From positions 65,158-129,157 of the forward strand of contig NZ_CADFGE010000002.1 of NCBI RefSeq assembly GCF_902833645.1: a stretch of 64,000 bases of DNA, given 5' to 3'. Below are positions 45,399 through 54,832 of this stretch, piece after piece; positions within the stretch are counted from its first letter, which is position 1; every line of letters begins with the position of its first letter. The position numbers and the translations under genes are program-made. This DNA comes from Paraburkholderia fungorum (GTDB taxonomy: Bacteria > Pseudomonadota > Gammaproteobacteria > Burkholderiales > Burkholderiaceae). A model generated the notes under the pieces. The model searched no databases. It was given only the letters and a program-made list of their open reading frames with translations, and was not told the origin of the DNA.

Positions 45399-47270
45399 GT
45401 GTCTGTCCCCTCGCTCCTGAAGGTCCGCGGTCTCCTCTCGGCCTACGCCGCCAAACGTCTTACGCCGACAGAGGTCGTGGCGTCGGCGCTGGCTCGCATT
45501 GCCGACATCGACCGGCCGGAAGTCTGGATTCTGCGTGTGCCCGCAGCGGATCTCGAGGCCCGCGCCCGCGCGCTCGAAGCGCTTTACGAAGAGCAGGGGG
45601 GCGCCGTCTTCGAACGGATGCCGCTATTCGGCGTACCGTTCGCGGTCAAAGACAATATCGACGTCGCCGGCTTGCCGACCACCGCCGCATGCGAGTCGTT
45701 CAGCACGACGCCGGACACCTCGGCGTTCGCCGTGCAACGTCTCATCGACGCCGGCGCGATCCTGATCGGCAAGACCAATCTCGATCAGTTCGCCACCGGC
45801 CTTGTCGGCACGCGTTCGCCTTATGGCGCGGTGCGGAACACCGAATTTCCGCAGTATGTGTCGGGCGGGTCGAGTTCAGGCTCCGCGGTTGCGGTAGCCG
45901 CGGGTTGCGTGGCCTTTTCGCTCGGTACCGACACGGCCGGCTCAGGCCGCGTGCCGGCCGGGTTCAACGGGCTTGTCGGGCTGAAACCGTCGCTCGGCCT
46001 CGTCAGCAAGCGCGGCGTCGTGCCGGCTTGCCGCAGCCTCGACACGATCTCGGTGTTCGCGCACGACGTCGACGATGCCTGGCGCGTGTTCAGCGAAATC
46101 GCGTGCTTCGATCCGCTCGACGGCTACTCGCGCAAGGTGCCAGGTCTCGGTCTCTTGCGTGGCGCGCCGCGGATCGGCGTGCCGGATCATCTGGAGTTCT
46201 TCGGCGACGCGGCGGCGAGTCAGGCGTTCCGCGCCGCACTCGATACGCTCTCGACCCGTCTGTCACTCGAGCCCAAGCCGATCGATTTTCAGCCGCTCAA
46301 GCAGGTCTGCGCGTTGCTCTACGACGGTCCCTGGGTGGCCGAACGGCGCGCCGCGCTCGGTGCGTTCTTCGACACGCATCATGAAGCGATCGATCCGGTC
46401 GTGGCCGCGGTGATCGGCAAAGCCGACGGCTACAGCGCCGTCGACGCGTTCAACGGCCAGTACGCGCTAGTCGAGCTGAAACGCCACGCCGAACAGCTTT
46501 TCGAGGCGATTGACGTTCTGATCGTTCCGACCGCGCCTACGCAACCACTGATCGCCGATGTACAGGCCAATCCGGTCGAGTTGAACAGCCAGCTCGGCTA
46601 CTACACGAATTTCGTCAACCTGCTCGATCTGTGCGCGTTGGCCGTGCCGTGCCAGCGTCGCCATGACGGCTTGCCGGCCGGCATCACGCTGATTGCCCCG
46701 AGCGGCGCGGACCGGCGTCTCGCCGAGTTGGGCGCCCGGATCCAGGCGCTGTTCGCGGGCGGCAACGAACTCCCGAGCGAAAGCGAGACTGCCGCAGTTG
46801 CCGAGCCGACAACGCGAATCGCGACAGCGGCGAACGCACTCGAACCGCTGCCGTTTCAGGAGCCGACTGTTGCGCTCGCTGTGGTCGGCGCGCATCTGCG
46901 CGGCCAGCCGCTGAATTGGCAACTGCAGGAAGCCGGCGCGCGTTTCGTTATGGCGACGCATACCGCCGCCGATTACACGCTTTACGCGCTTGCGAATACG
47001 CAGCCACCGAAACCGGGCCTCGTGCGCGTCACCGACCGGCAAGGCGCACCGATCGCCGTGGAAGTCTGGGAAGTGCCGCTGCGCAACTTCGGCAAATTCG
47101 TCGCCGACGTGCCCGCGCCGCTCGGCATCGGCACCGTGCAACTCGCCGGCGGCCTCGCGGTGAAGGGCTTCATCTGCGAGCCGGCGGCGATCTGCAACGG
47201 CAGTGGCGCACTCGATATCACCTCGTTTGGCGGCTGGCTCGCTTATCTCGACAGCCTGAACGTCGACTAA
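45399..47270 (+). CDS. atzF: Allophanate hydrolase (AtzF-type)
   Basis: 623-residue enzyme hydrolysing allophanate to ammonia and CO2. The amidase domain has Lys84 (FAVKDNID), Ser158 (SGGSSSGSA) and Ser182 (GTDTAGSGRVP), each seven positions before the AtzF residues. The C-terminal ~130 residues (LPFQEPTVALAVVGAHL onward, ending IDTFGGWLAYLDS-like) form the AtzF C-terminal domain. No ATG fits; the GTG at 45399 with aaggaa upstream gives the family length, whereas an upstream GTG at 45348 lies inside the palindrome region. It is followed after 40 bp by a second BMP importer operon. No urea carboxylase is present, so allophanate must come from another source such as biuret. Confidence 0.9.
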   Translation: MSVPSLLKVRGLLSAYAAKRLTPTEVVASALARIADIDRPEVWILRVPAADLEARARALEALYEEQGGAVFERMPLFGVPFAVKDNIDVAGLPTTAACESFSTTPDTSAFAVQRLIDAGAILIGKTNLDQFATGLVGTRSPYGAVRNTEFPQYVSGGSSSGSAVAVAAGCVAFSLGTDTAGSGRVPAGFNGLVGLKPSLGLVSKRGVVPACRSLDTISVFAHDVDDAWRVFSEIACFDPLDGYSRKVPGLGLLRGAPRIGVPDHLEFFGDAAASQAFRAALDTLSTRLSLEPKPIDFQPLKQVCALLYDGPWVAERRAALGAFFDTHHEAIDPVVAAVIGKADGYSAVDAFNGQYALVELKRHAEQLFEAIDVLIVPTAPTQPLIADVQANPVELNSQLGYYTNFVNLLDLCALAVPCQRRHDGLPAGITLIAPSGADRRLAELGARIQALFAGGNELPSESETAAVAEPTTRIATAANALEPLPFQEPTVALAVVGAHLRGQPLNWQLQEAGARFVMATHTAADYTLYALANTQPPKPGLVRVTDRQGAPIAVEVWEVPLRNFGKFVADVPAPLGIGTVQLAGGLAVKGFICEPAAICNGSGALDITSFGGWLAYLDSLNVD

Positions 47271-47310
47271 GGGCCAACGCTCTTCACCTCTCCACAAGGA
47301 ATTGGACACC

Positions 47311-48408
47311 ATGACCAGTCGCCGCAATTTCATCAAGAGCGCCAGTCTGCTCACGCTCGGCAATATCCTGCCGATTCAGTCGGTATTTGCCGCGCCGAAG
47401 ACGACGGTCGGCGTGATCTACGTCGGCGCGCGTAGCGACTACGGCTACAACCAGGCTCAGGCGAGCGCTGCCGCCGTCATCAAGAAGATGCCCGATGTGA
47501 AGGTGGTGGAAGAGGAGAACGTGCCCGAAACCATCGCCGTGCAGAAGACCATGGAAGCGATGATCGAACAGGACGGCGCCACGCTGATTTTCGCGACCTC
47601 GTTCGGCTACTTCGATCCGCATGTGCTGAAGATGGCGGCGAAATACCCGAAGGTGCGTTTCGCGCATTGCGGCGGTTTGTGGAAGCAGGGCAATCCGTCG
47701 AACATCACCAGCTACTTCGGTTACATCGACGAATGCCAGTACCTGAACGGCGTGGTCGCGGGTCATATGACGAAGAGCAAAAAGCTCGGCTTCGTCGCCG
47801 CCAAACCGATTCCGCAGGTGCTGCGCAACATCAACTCGTTCACGCTCGGCGCGCAGTCGGTCGACCCGTCGATCACCACACAGGTGATTTTCACGGGTGA
47901 CTGGTCGATGCCCGTGAAGGAAGCCGAAGCCACCAATAGTCTCGTCGATCAGGGTTGCGATGTGCTGACCTGCCACGTCGACGGTCCGAAGGTCGTCGTC
48001 GAGACAGCCGAAAAACGCGGCGCGATGAGCTGCGGTTACCACGCGAGCCAGGCGGCTCTGGCGCCGAAGGGCTATCTGACCGGTGCGGAATGGGACTGGG
48101 CGACGCCGTACAGGCAACTGGTCACCGGCGCACAGGCCGGCACCGCGCAGCCGAACGTGTTGCGCGGCGGCTTGAAAGAAGGCTTTGTGAAGATGTCGCC
48201 GTATGGCGCGAAAGTCAGCGCGCAGGCGAAGCAGAACGCCGACGCGATCAAAAGCAGCATGGTGGCCGGCAATTTCGTGATTTTCAAGGGGCCGATGAAG
48301 GACAACAAAGGCGGCACGGTGATCGCCTCCGGCACGAGCCATATACAGACCGACTACACGCTCGAAAGCATGAATTATCTGGTGGCGGGTGTCGTCGGTC
48401 AGATCTGA
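47311..48408 (+). CDS. BMP-family ABC substrate-binding protein 2 (Tat signal)
   Basis: 365-residue BMP-type binding protein. The N-terminus MTSRRNFIKSASLLTLGN carries a twin-arginine signal, unlike the Sec signal of the first BMP protein. The mature part starts TTVGVIYVGARSDYGYNQAQ; GNPSNITSYFGYIDECQYLNGVVAG is typical. The ATG 47311 lies 10 bases after caaggaa. It begins the second importer operon, in which biuret hydrolase and another isochorismatase-fold enzyme are interleaved, so a ureide such as biuret is a reasonable ligand. Confidence 0.88.
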   Translation: MTSRRNFIKSASLLTLGNILPIQSVFAAPKTTVGVIYVGARSDYGYNQAQASAAAVIKKMPDVKVVEEENVPETIAVQKTMEAMIEQDGATLIFATSFGYFDPHVLKMAAKYPKVRFAHCGGLWKQGNPSNITSYFGYIDECQYLNGVVAGHMTKSKKLGFVAAKPIPQVLRNINSFTLGAQSVDPSITTQVIFTGDWSMPVKEAEATNSLVDQGCDVLTCHVDGPKVVVETAEKRGAMSCGYHASQAALAPKGYLTGAEWDWATPYRQLVTGAQAGTAQPNVLRGGLKEGFVKMSPYGAKVSAQAKQNADAIKSSMVAGNFVIFKGPMKDNKGGTVIASGTSHIQTDYTLESMNYLVAGVVGQI

Positions 48409-48455
48409 CGACGGCCTGTGCGATTGAGTGAGTGTGCATGCGCGAAGGAGCCGTG

Positions 48456-49571
48456 ATGCGTCCCAATGCCCCTACTGCGAGAGTGATCCTGTCACTCTTG
48501 CCCGCGCTGCCGACCGCGTTGGCGGTGGTCGGCACGCTGCTGCTGTTCTCGCTGTTCCTGCTGGTGCAGGGACAGCCGGCGCTCGATGCGATCGGGCTGA
48601 TCTTCGAGGGCGCTTTCGGCTCGTCGTTCGCGTGGCAGAGCACCTTGCTGCGTGCGGCGCCGCTGATGCTGACGGCGCTATGCGTCGCGCTGCCGGCCCA
48701 GGTCGGACTGATCGTGATCGGCGGCGAGGGCGCGCTAGCACTCGGCGGCATGTGCGCGGCAATCGTCCCGCAGATACTGCCGCACGGCACGCCGTGGCTC
48801 GTCGCCACGCCCTTGATGGCGGTGGCCGGCATGCTGGCCGGCGGCGTCTGGATCGGCGCGGTCGGCGCGTTGCGGCAATGGCGCGGCGTCAACGAGACCA
48901 TCAGCAGCCTGTTGATGTCGTATATCGCGATCGCGCTATTCAAGCATCTGGTGGAAGGGCCGTTGCGCGATCCCGCGAGCCTGAACAAGCCGTCCACCTA
49001 TCCGGTACCCGATGCGATGATGGTTGGCTCGATCCCCGGACTCGACACGCATTGGGGGCTGTTCTGGGGCGTCATGGCCTGCCTCGCGGCGTGGGTGTTC
49101 GTGAAGTTCAGCACCAAGGGCTTCGCGATGCGCGTGGTGGGCGGCAGTCATCGCGCCGCGCGCCTGGTCGGCTTGCCGGTCAATCTGCTGGCCTTGACCG
49201 CATGCATCCTGGGCGGCGCTGCTGCCGGACTCGCCGGCATGTTCGAAGTCGCGGCGGTGCAGGGCAGTGCGAATGCGTCCTTGCTCGCGGGTTACGGCTA
49301 TGCGGGCATCCTCGTCGCGTTCGCCGCGCGCCAGAATCCGCTCGCGATCATCGCGTGTGCGCTGATGATCGGCGGCATCGAGGCGAGTGGGTCACTGCTG
49401 CAGCGGCGGCTCGATCTTCCCGACGCCACCACGCTCGTCCTTCAAGGCCTCCTGTTCGCGAACCTGCTCGCGTGGGAAGCGCTTGGCGGGCGCATCGCCG
49501 CGTGGCGCGTCAAATTGCAGGCCGTCGCGCAGACCGACCTTCCCGTGCAACTGGAGCAGACCCATGCCTGA
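48456..49571 (+). CDS. BMP-type ABC importer permease 2A
   Basis: 371-residue BPD_transp_2-type permease with about nine helices; the conserved ALPAQVGLIVIGGEGALALGGM and GALRQWRGVNETISSLLMSYI are present. ATG 48456 has a gaaggag site 7 bases upstream; earlier ATG 48438 or GTG 48432 have weaker sites. It overlaps the following permease by 8 bp. The channel partner is permease 2B. Confidence 0.88.
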   Translation: MRPNAPTARVILSLLPALPTALAVVGTLLLFSLFLLVQGQPALDAIGLIFEGAFGSSFAWQSTLLRAAPLMLTALCVALPAQVGLIVIGGEGALALGGMCAAIVPQILPHGTPWLVATPLMAVAGMLAGGVWIGAVGALRQWRGVNETISSLLMSYIAIALFKHLVEGPLRDPASLNKPSTYPVPDAMMVGSIPGLDTHWGLFWGVMACLAAWVFVKFSTKGFAMRVVGGSHRAARLVGLPVNLLALTACILGGAAAGLAGMFEVAAVQGSANASLLAGYGYAGILVAFAARQNPLAIIACALMIGGIEASGSLLQRRLDLPDATTLVLQGLLFANLLAWEALGGRIAAWRVKLQAVAQTDLPVQLEQTHA

Positions 49572-50490
49572 TATGCACTCGCCCATCGCGATCCTGCTGC
49601 TGTCGCTGTTCGCCGGTGCGATCCGCGTCAGTACGCCTTATCTGTTTGTCAGCCTTGGCGAATGTCTGACCGAGAAAGGCGGCCGTGTGAATCTCGGCCT
49701 CGAAGGCATTCTGGTGTCGGGCGCGATGAGCGGCTATGCGGGCGCTTTTTTGACCGGCTCGCCATGGGCCGGCGTGCTGATCGCCGGCATCGCCGGTTTG
49801 CTGCTCGGTTGCCTGCATGGCCTCGTGTGTTCCTTGCCGCGCGTGTCCGATATCGCTTTCGGCATCGCGTTGATGCTGCTCGGCACCGGGCTCGCGTTCT
49901 ATCTCGGCAAGCCCTTTATCGAACCGCAGGCGCCGATGCTGCCGTTTATCGATCTGGGGATGTGGACCTCGTCGCCGCAATTACACAACGCTCTGCATAT
50001 AAACCTGCTGTTCGTGATTGGCGTTGCACTGGCCTTCGTTCTGCAATGGGGTTTGCGCAATACCCGCTGGGGGATGGTGCTGCGGCTCGTCGGCGATCAC
50101 GCTGAAACGGCGCGTGCCATGGGCTACCCGCTCACGTCCGTGCGTATCGCGGCGACGGCGGTGGGCGGTGTATTCGCGGGCATCGGTGGTGCGTATCTGT
50201 CGCTCGTCTATCCCGGCAGCTGGAATGAAGGACTCTCCAGCGGGCAAGGGCTGATGGCGGTCGCGCTGGTGATTTTCGCGCGCTGGCAGCCGTTGCGTTG
50301 TCTGTGGGCAGCCCTGCTGTTCGGCGCGGCCGGCGCGCTCGGCCCCGCGTTGCAGGCGATCGGCGTGACGAGCGGCTATTACCTGTACAACGCGGCGCCG
50401 TATGTGCTGACTCTCGCGATCATGATCGTCAACTGCCGTCCGGATCGCACGCTGGCGGGCGCGCCGGGCGAGTTGAGCCTGACGCGCTGA
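49564..50490 (+). CDS. BMP-type ABC importer permease 2B
   Basis: 308-residue permease with about nine helices and the family segments STPYLFVSLGECLTEKGGRV and VNLGLEGILVSGAMSGYA. Start ATG 49564 overlaps permease 2A by 8 bp. It is followed by the biuret hydrolase gene rather than the ATPase, so the importer operon is interrupted by an enzyme gene. Confidence 0.9.
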   Translation: MPDMHSPIAILLLSLFAGAIRVSTPYLFVSLGECLTEKGGRVNLGLEGILVSGAMSGYAGAFLTGSPWAGVLIAGIAGLLLGCLHGLVCSLPRVSDIAFGIALMLLGTGLAFYLGKPFIEPQAPMLPFIDLGMWTSSPQLHNALHINLLFVIGVALAFVLQWGLRNTRWGMVLRLVGDHAETARAMGYPLTSVRIAATAVGGVFAGIGGAYLSLVYPGSWNEGLSSGQGLMAVALVIFARWQPLRCLWAALLFGAAGALGPALQAIGVTSGYYLYNAAPYVLTLAIMIVNCRPDRTLAGAPGELSLTR

Positions 50491-50533
50491 GCGTGCGCTT
50501 GTGCATGCGTTTTTGCGTGCGCTTTTGCGTGCA
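50491..50533. repeat. Short GCGTGC-rich imperfect tandem repeat
   Basis: GCGTGCGCTT occurs at 50491-50500 and again at 50515-50524, with a third GCGTGCA at 50527. The 24-bp spaced, partly palindromic repeats lie between the second permease and the biuret hydrolase gene and may form secondary structure in the operon mRNA. Confidence 0.5.
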
Positions 50534-50574
50534 TCAAGGAACCTTATCAGGAACCCAACGAGGACCTCACCACC

Positions 50575-51309
50575 ATGAACCGATTCATCGAAGCGAAGCC
50601 CTATCCGTGGCCCTACGACGGCAACCTGCGCGCGGACAACACAGCGCTGGTGATCATCGACATGCAGACGGATTTTTGCGGCCACGGTGGTTATGTCGAC
50701 AAAATGGGCTACGACCTGTCGCTGACGCGCGCGCCGATCGAGCCGATCAAAAGCGTCCTGCAACTCATGCGCCAATCGGGCTTCACGATCATTCACACAC
50801 GTGAAGGGCATCGCCCGGACCTCTCTGACCTGCCCGCGAATAAACGCTGGCGCAGCCGCCGCGCGGGCACCGACGGCGTAGGCATCGGCGACGACGGCCC
50901 GTGCGGCAGGATCCTCGTGCGCGGTGAGCCGGGCTGGGAAATCATCGACGAACTGAAGCCGCTGCCAGGCGAAATCATCATCGACAAACCCGGCAAGGGC
51001 TCCTTCTGCGCGACGGATCTCGAACTGATCCTGCGCACCCGCGGCATCGTCAATCTGGTGCTGACGGGCATCACCACCGACGTCTGCGTTCACACGACGA
51101 TGCGCGAAGCCAACGATCGCGGCTTCGAATGCACGGTGCTGGCCGATTGCTGCGGCGCGACCGACAAGCGCAATCACGACGCCGCGTTGCACATGATCAC
51201 CATGCAAGGGGGCGTATTCGGCACGGTATCGGACTCGCACGCGTTGCTCGCCACGTTACTGGCCACGACGACGGCGCCGGCAGCGGCGCTCGCCATTTCA
51301 GGCAGATAA
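50575..51309 (+). CDS. biuH: Biuret hydrolase (BiuH-like cysteine hydrolase)
   Basis: 244-residue isochorismatase-fold amidohydrolase that should convert biuret to allophanate and ammonia. From remembered family sequence it closely follows Rhizobium leguminosarum BiuH along its length: [15 protein letters not shown] start, [52 protein letters not shown] and MQGGVFG. The triad is Asp29, Lys138 and Cys171, and Gln210 corresponds to the substrate-contacting glutamine. It lies inside the importer operon, between permease 2B and the ATPase, with allophanate hydrolase 5 kb upstream, giving a two-step path to ammonia and CO2. Confidence 0.87.
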   Translation: MNRFIEAKPYPWPYDGNLRADNTALVIIDMQTDFCGHGGYVDKMGYDLSLTRAPIEPIKSVLQLMRQSGFTIIHTREGHRPDLSDLPANKRWRSRRAGTDGVGIGDDGPCGRILVRGEPGWEIIDELKPLPGEIIIDKPGKGSFCATDLELILRTRGIVNLVLTGITTDVCVHTTMREANDRGFECTVLADCCGATDKRNHDAALHMITMQGGVFGTVSDSHALLATLLATTTAPAAALAISGR

Positions 51310-51312
51310 ATC

Positions 51313-52950
51313 ATGACCACGGCGCCGAAGGCATTGGGCGTGGAAGTGCTGAACGCAAGCAAATCGTTCGGTGCGTTTCGCGCATTGGATAGCGTCTCGA
51401 TCAAGGTCAAGGCCGGCACGATTCATGCGCTGCTTGGCGAGAACGGGGCGGGCAAGAGCACGCTCGTGAAAGGGCTGGTCGGCTATGGCGTACTCGACAG
51501 CGGACAGATCGCCGCCGACGGTCGCGAGGTCCATATCGCGTCGCCGCGCGATGCACAGGCGCTCGGCATCGGCATGGTGTATCAGCATTTCACGCTGGCG
51601 TCCGGCCTGTCTGTCGAAGAAAACCTGTTGCTCGCGCGCGGACGCATGCCGTGGAAAATCGACTGGAAGGGCGAGCGTGCCGCGCTTGCCGCATTCATGC
51701 AACGCATGCCGTTTCGCTTGCCGCTCGACGCGCCGGTGGCCATTCTCGCTGCGGGTGAAAAGCAGAAACTCGAGATCCTGAAGCAGCTCTATCTGCAGCA
51801 GCGTTTCCTGATTCTCGACGAACCCACCTCGGTCCTGACGCCGCAAGAAGCAGACGAAGTGCTTGGCCTGATGCGCGATCTGAGCTCACGCGGCGAGTTG
51901 ACGGTGCTGATGATCACGCACAAGTTCCGCGAAGTGATGGCCTACGCCGACGATGTCACCGTGTTGCGCAAGGGCAGGCAAGTGGGCACGAGCGCGGTTG
52001 CCGACACAAGCCGCGACGAACTCGCGGCGTGGATGATGGGGACCGTCGCCAGTCATGCGCCGAACGAAATCCATTCGGAAAACGAAGCGTCATTGATGGC
52101 CGCGGTGACCGTCGAGCGTCTGCCACGCAAACCCGTCGACGACATGGCGCAAGTGCGTCTTGCACTGCGCGACGTATCAGTGGAAGACGATCGTGGCCAC
52201 ACGGCGGTCAGGCACGCGACGCTGTCCGTGCGGGCGGGCGAAATCCTCGGGCTGGCGGGCGTTTCCGGCAACGGACAGAAGGAACTGGTGGAAGCGCTGG
52301 TCGGTCAGCGCCGTGTGAAAACCGGCGACATGGAAGTGGCGGGCAAGGCCTACCATGCAACGCGCGAAGAGATGACACGAAGGCGCGTGTTCGCGATTCC
52401 CGAGGAGCCTCTGAAAAACGCCTGCGTCACCGCGATGAGCGTGGCGCAGAACCTCGCGCTGCGCGACTTCGATCGCGAGCCCTTGCGGCGCGGCGGCTGG
52501 TGGCTCGACCGGCGTGCTGTGCGCGAGCGTGCCGCACAGTTGATCTCCGAGTTCAATGTGCGTCCACCGCTACCCGAACGCGCCATCGGCACGCTGTCGG
52601 GCGGCAATGTGCAGCGCGCGGTGCTGGCGCGCGAACTCGGGCAGCCGGTGGATGTGCTGATTGTCGCGAATCCCGTGTTCGGTCTGGATTTCGCTTCGGT
52701 CGCCGATATTCATGCCCGTCTGATGGCCGCACGCGATGCAGGCGCGGCGGTGCTACTGGTTAGCGAGGATCTCGATGAACTGCTCGAACTGGCGGACCGT
52801 ATCGTGGTGATCGCGGAGGGCAGGCTGGTGTTCGAGACGCCGGCGGCGCGCGCGGATCGGGCCGTGCTCGGTCAGCATATGGCAGGGCACGGCGATACCG
52901 CGGCGCATGACGCCGTACCCGCGGAACGAATGAAGGAAGCCATCGGATGA
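51313..52950 (+). CDS. BMP-type ABC importer ATPase 2 (dual ABC)
   Basis: 545-residue protein with two nucleotide-binding domains. Domain 1: Walker [10 protein letters not shown], signature [11 protein letters not shown], Walker [11 protein letters not shown]. Domain 2: substituted Walker [12 protein letters not shown], signature [15 protein letters not shown] and [12 protein letters not shown]. It begins 3 bp after the biuret hydrolase stop and overlaps the next hydrolase by 4 bp. It completes the second importer with BMP protein 2 and permeases 2A and 2B. Confidence 0.92.
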   Translation: MTTAPKALGVEVLNASKSFGAFRALDSVSIKVKAGTIHALLGENGAGKSTLVKGLVGYGVLDSGQIAADGREVHIASPRDAQALGIGMVYQHFTLASGLSVEENLLLARGRMPWKIDWKGERAALAAFMQRMPFRLPLDAPVAILAAGEKQKLEILKQLYLQQRFLILDEPTSVLTPQEADEVLGLMRDLSSRGELTVLMITHKFREVMAYADDVTVLRKGRQVGTSAVADTSRDELAAWMMGTVASHAPNEIHSENEASLMAAVTVERLPRKPVDDMAQVRLALRDVSVEDDRGHTAVRHATLSVRAGEILGLAGVSGNGQKELVEALVGQRRVKTGDMEVAGKAYHATREEMTRRRVFAIPEEPLKNACVTAMSVAQNLALRDFDREPLRRGGWWLDRRAVRERAAQLISEFNVRPPLPERAIGTLSGGNVQRAVLARELGQPVDVLIVANPVFGLDFASVADIHARLMAARDAGAAVLLVSEDLDELLELADRIVVIAEGRLVFETPAARADRAVLGQHMAGHGDTAAHDAVPAERMKEAIG

Positions 52951-53642
52951 CCCAGCAAACCGAGTTGACAATCGACGCCCAACCGGGTCCCTTCACCTTG
53001 GACTCCACAAAAACCGCGCTGATCGTAATCGACATGCAGCGCGATTTCATCGAACCGGGCGGCTTCGGCGAATCGCTGGGTAATGACGTGTCGCTGCTGG
53101 CCGAAATCGTGCCGACTGTCGCCGCATTGCTCGCTTTCGCGCGCGGGCATCGATGGCTCGTGGTGCATACGCGTGAATCGCATGCACCGGATCTGTCCGA
53201 CTGCCCGGCGGCGAAACGGCTCAGAGGTGCGCCCAATGCCCGCATTGGCGATGCCGGACCGATGGGACGCATCCTGATTCGCGGCGAGCCGGGCAATGCG
53301 ATCATCGAACCGCTCGCGCCGCTAGCCGGCGAACTCGTGATCGACAAACCGGGGAAGGGTGCGTTCTACGCCACCCGGCTCGGCGAAGAGCTCGCGATAC
53401 GCGGCATCACGCATCTGGTGTTCGCGGGCGTGACCACTGAAGTTTGCGTGCAGACCTCGATGCGCGAAGCCAACGACCGCGGCTACGACAGTTTGCTGAT
53501 CGAAGACGCAACCGCCAGCTATTTCCCCGCATTCAAACAGGCGACACTCGACATGATTAGCTCGCAAGGCGGCATTGTCGGCTGGACCGCGCCGTTTTCA
53601 TCATTGACGAAACTCGACGAGGCAATTCCCGCATGGAGATAA
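52947..53642 (+). CDS. Second isochorismatase-fold cysteine hydrolase in importer operon
   Basis: 231-residue paralogue of the biuret hydrolase with an intact triad Asp29 (VIDMQRDF), Lys134 ([15 protein letters not shown]) and Cys167 ([10 protein letters not shown]). It shares [25 protein letters not shown] and SSQGGIVG with BiuH-type proteins but differs around the active-site entrance ([13 protein letters not shown]). Overlaps with the ATPase (4 bp) and with the DUF3225 gene (10 bp) show tight coupling. It may hydrolyse a related ureide, for example triuret, carboxybiuret or a carbamoyl amino acid; the choice cannot be made from sequence. Confidence 0.85.
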   Translation: MTQQTELTIDAQPGPFTLDSTKTALIVIDMQRDFIEPGGFGESLGNDVSLLAEIVPTVAALLAFARGHRWLVVHTRESHAPDLSDCPAAKRLRGAPNARIGDAGPMGRILIRGEPGNAIIEPLAPLAGELVIDKPGKGAFYATRLGEELAIRGITHLVFAGVTTEVCVQTSMREANDRGYDSLLIEDATASYFPAFKQATLDMISSQGGIVGWTAPFSSLTKLDEAIPAWR

Positions 53643-54019
53643 ATCAGCCGGAAGTGGTCGCTCAAGTGCAGGCGGCCTTTGTCGAATACGAGCGCGCGCT
53701 GGTCGACAACGACGTCGCGGCAATGAACGCGCTTTTCTGGCATACGCCGGAGACGGTCCGCTATGGGATTGCCGAAATCCAGCACGGCGGCGAAGCGATC
53801 CGTGCATGGCGTGAGCGCTGCGATCCGGTGCCGAAGTCGCGCAAGCTGCATCGCACCGTGGTAACGACCTTCGGTAATGACTTCGCCACCGTCAGCACTG
53901 AATTCACCAGCGACGCCACGCCTTTGCTCGGCCGTCAGATGCAGACATGGGCGAGGCTCGGTCCCGCCGACGGCTGGAAAATCGTCGCGGCTCATGTCAG
54001 CCTTATCGCGATGCCATGA
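53633..54019 (+). CDS. AtzH/HpxZ-like DUF3225 protein
   Basis: 128-residue NTF2-fold protein of the DUF3225 family: start [20 protein letters not shown], then [18 protein letters not shown] and a C-terminal [11 protein letters not shown]. Relatives include HpxZ of the oxalurate/oxamate locus and AtzH of cyanuric acid degradation, where they accompany AtzE/HpxY-type amidases. Here no AtzE or AtzG neighbour exists, and the gene is coupled by a 10-bp overlap to the isochorismatase-fold hydrolase, which may be its functional partner. A small enzyme or subunit role is likely. Confidence 0.85.
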   Translation: MEINQPEVVAQVQAAFVEYERALVDNDVAAMNALFWHTPETVRYGIAEIQHGGEAIRAWRERCDPVPKSRKLHRTVVTTFGNDFATVSTEFTSDATPLLGRQMQTWARLGPADGWKIVAAHVSLIAMP

Positions 54020-54055
54020 AACGCCGATAATAAGAAAAAGAGGGATGAGGCATCA

Positions 54056-54832
54056 ATGAACGACGATACGACGAATCTGCTCGAGCCCCCCGCAGGGCCT
54101 GAAACGCCGGGCGCTGCGGGAACGCAGGGCATGCCTGGCGTGCCGGCCGCCGCCAATCCGCTCGCCGAGCAGGTGTACCAGCAACTGAAGAACGATATCT
54201 TCAGCTTCCGCCTGTTTCCCGGCGACCGCTTTTCCGAAAACGGCATCGCGCAGCACTACGGCGTGTCGCGCACGCCGATGCGCGATGGCCTGTTTCGTTT
54301 GCAACGCGAGGGCTACCTGGAAGTCGGTTTCCGGCGCGGCTGGAAAGTTGCGCCGATCAATTTCGATCAACTCGATCAGCTCTACGATTTGCGCATTGTG
54401 CTGGAAGTGGCGGCTGTCGAACGGGTGGGGGTGGGAGGCGACGTCGCCCATGCGGCCGTGGAAGCGCTGAAGGCGATATGGTGCGTCGAGCCCGAATTGC
54501 GTGAGAGCGATCCGGTGAAGATGTTCGGCATGGATGAGAACTTCCACCGTCAACTGGTCGCGGCGACGGGCAACGCGGAGATGCTGCGCGTGCATAACGA
54601 AGTTACCGAGCGCATTCGCATCGTGCGTCGACTGGATTTTCTGAAGCCGCACCGTACGAGCGCCACCTACGACGAACACTCGACCATGCTAAATCTGATC
54701 GAGCGCAACCGGTTAACAGAGGCGATCATTCTGCTGCGTGCGCATATCACGCAGAGCAAACTCGAAGTGCGCAAGATCACGCTGTCCATGCTGGCCGCCG
54801 CGCGCGATAGCAAGTTGCCGTTTGTGTCGTGA
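54056..54832 (+). CDS. GntR/FCD-family regulator
   Basis: 258-residue regulator with a proline/glycine-rich N-terminal tail, a winged HTH at about 35-105 (FSENGIAQHYGVSRTPMRDGLFRL) and an all-helical FCD ligand domain at 110-240 containing the metal-ligand pattern DENFHRQLVAATGN. It follows the DUF3225 gene by 36 bp and is probably the local regulator of the ureide operon. A long gap follows. Confidence 0.87.
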   Translation: MNDDTTNLLEPPAGPETPGAAGTQGMPGVPAAANPLAEQVYQQLKNDIFSFRLFPGDRFSENGIAQHYGVSRTPMRDGLFRLQREGYLEVGFRRGWKVAPINFDQLDQLYDLRIVLEVAAVERVGVGGDVAHAAVEALKAIWCVEPELRESDPVKMFGMDENFHRQLVAATGNAEMLRVHNEVTERIRIVRRLDFLKPHRTSATYDEHSTMLNLIERNRLTEAIILLRAHITQSKLEVRKITLSMLAAARDSKLPFVS

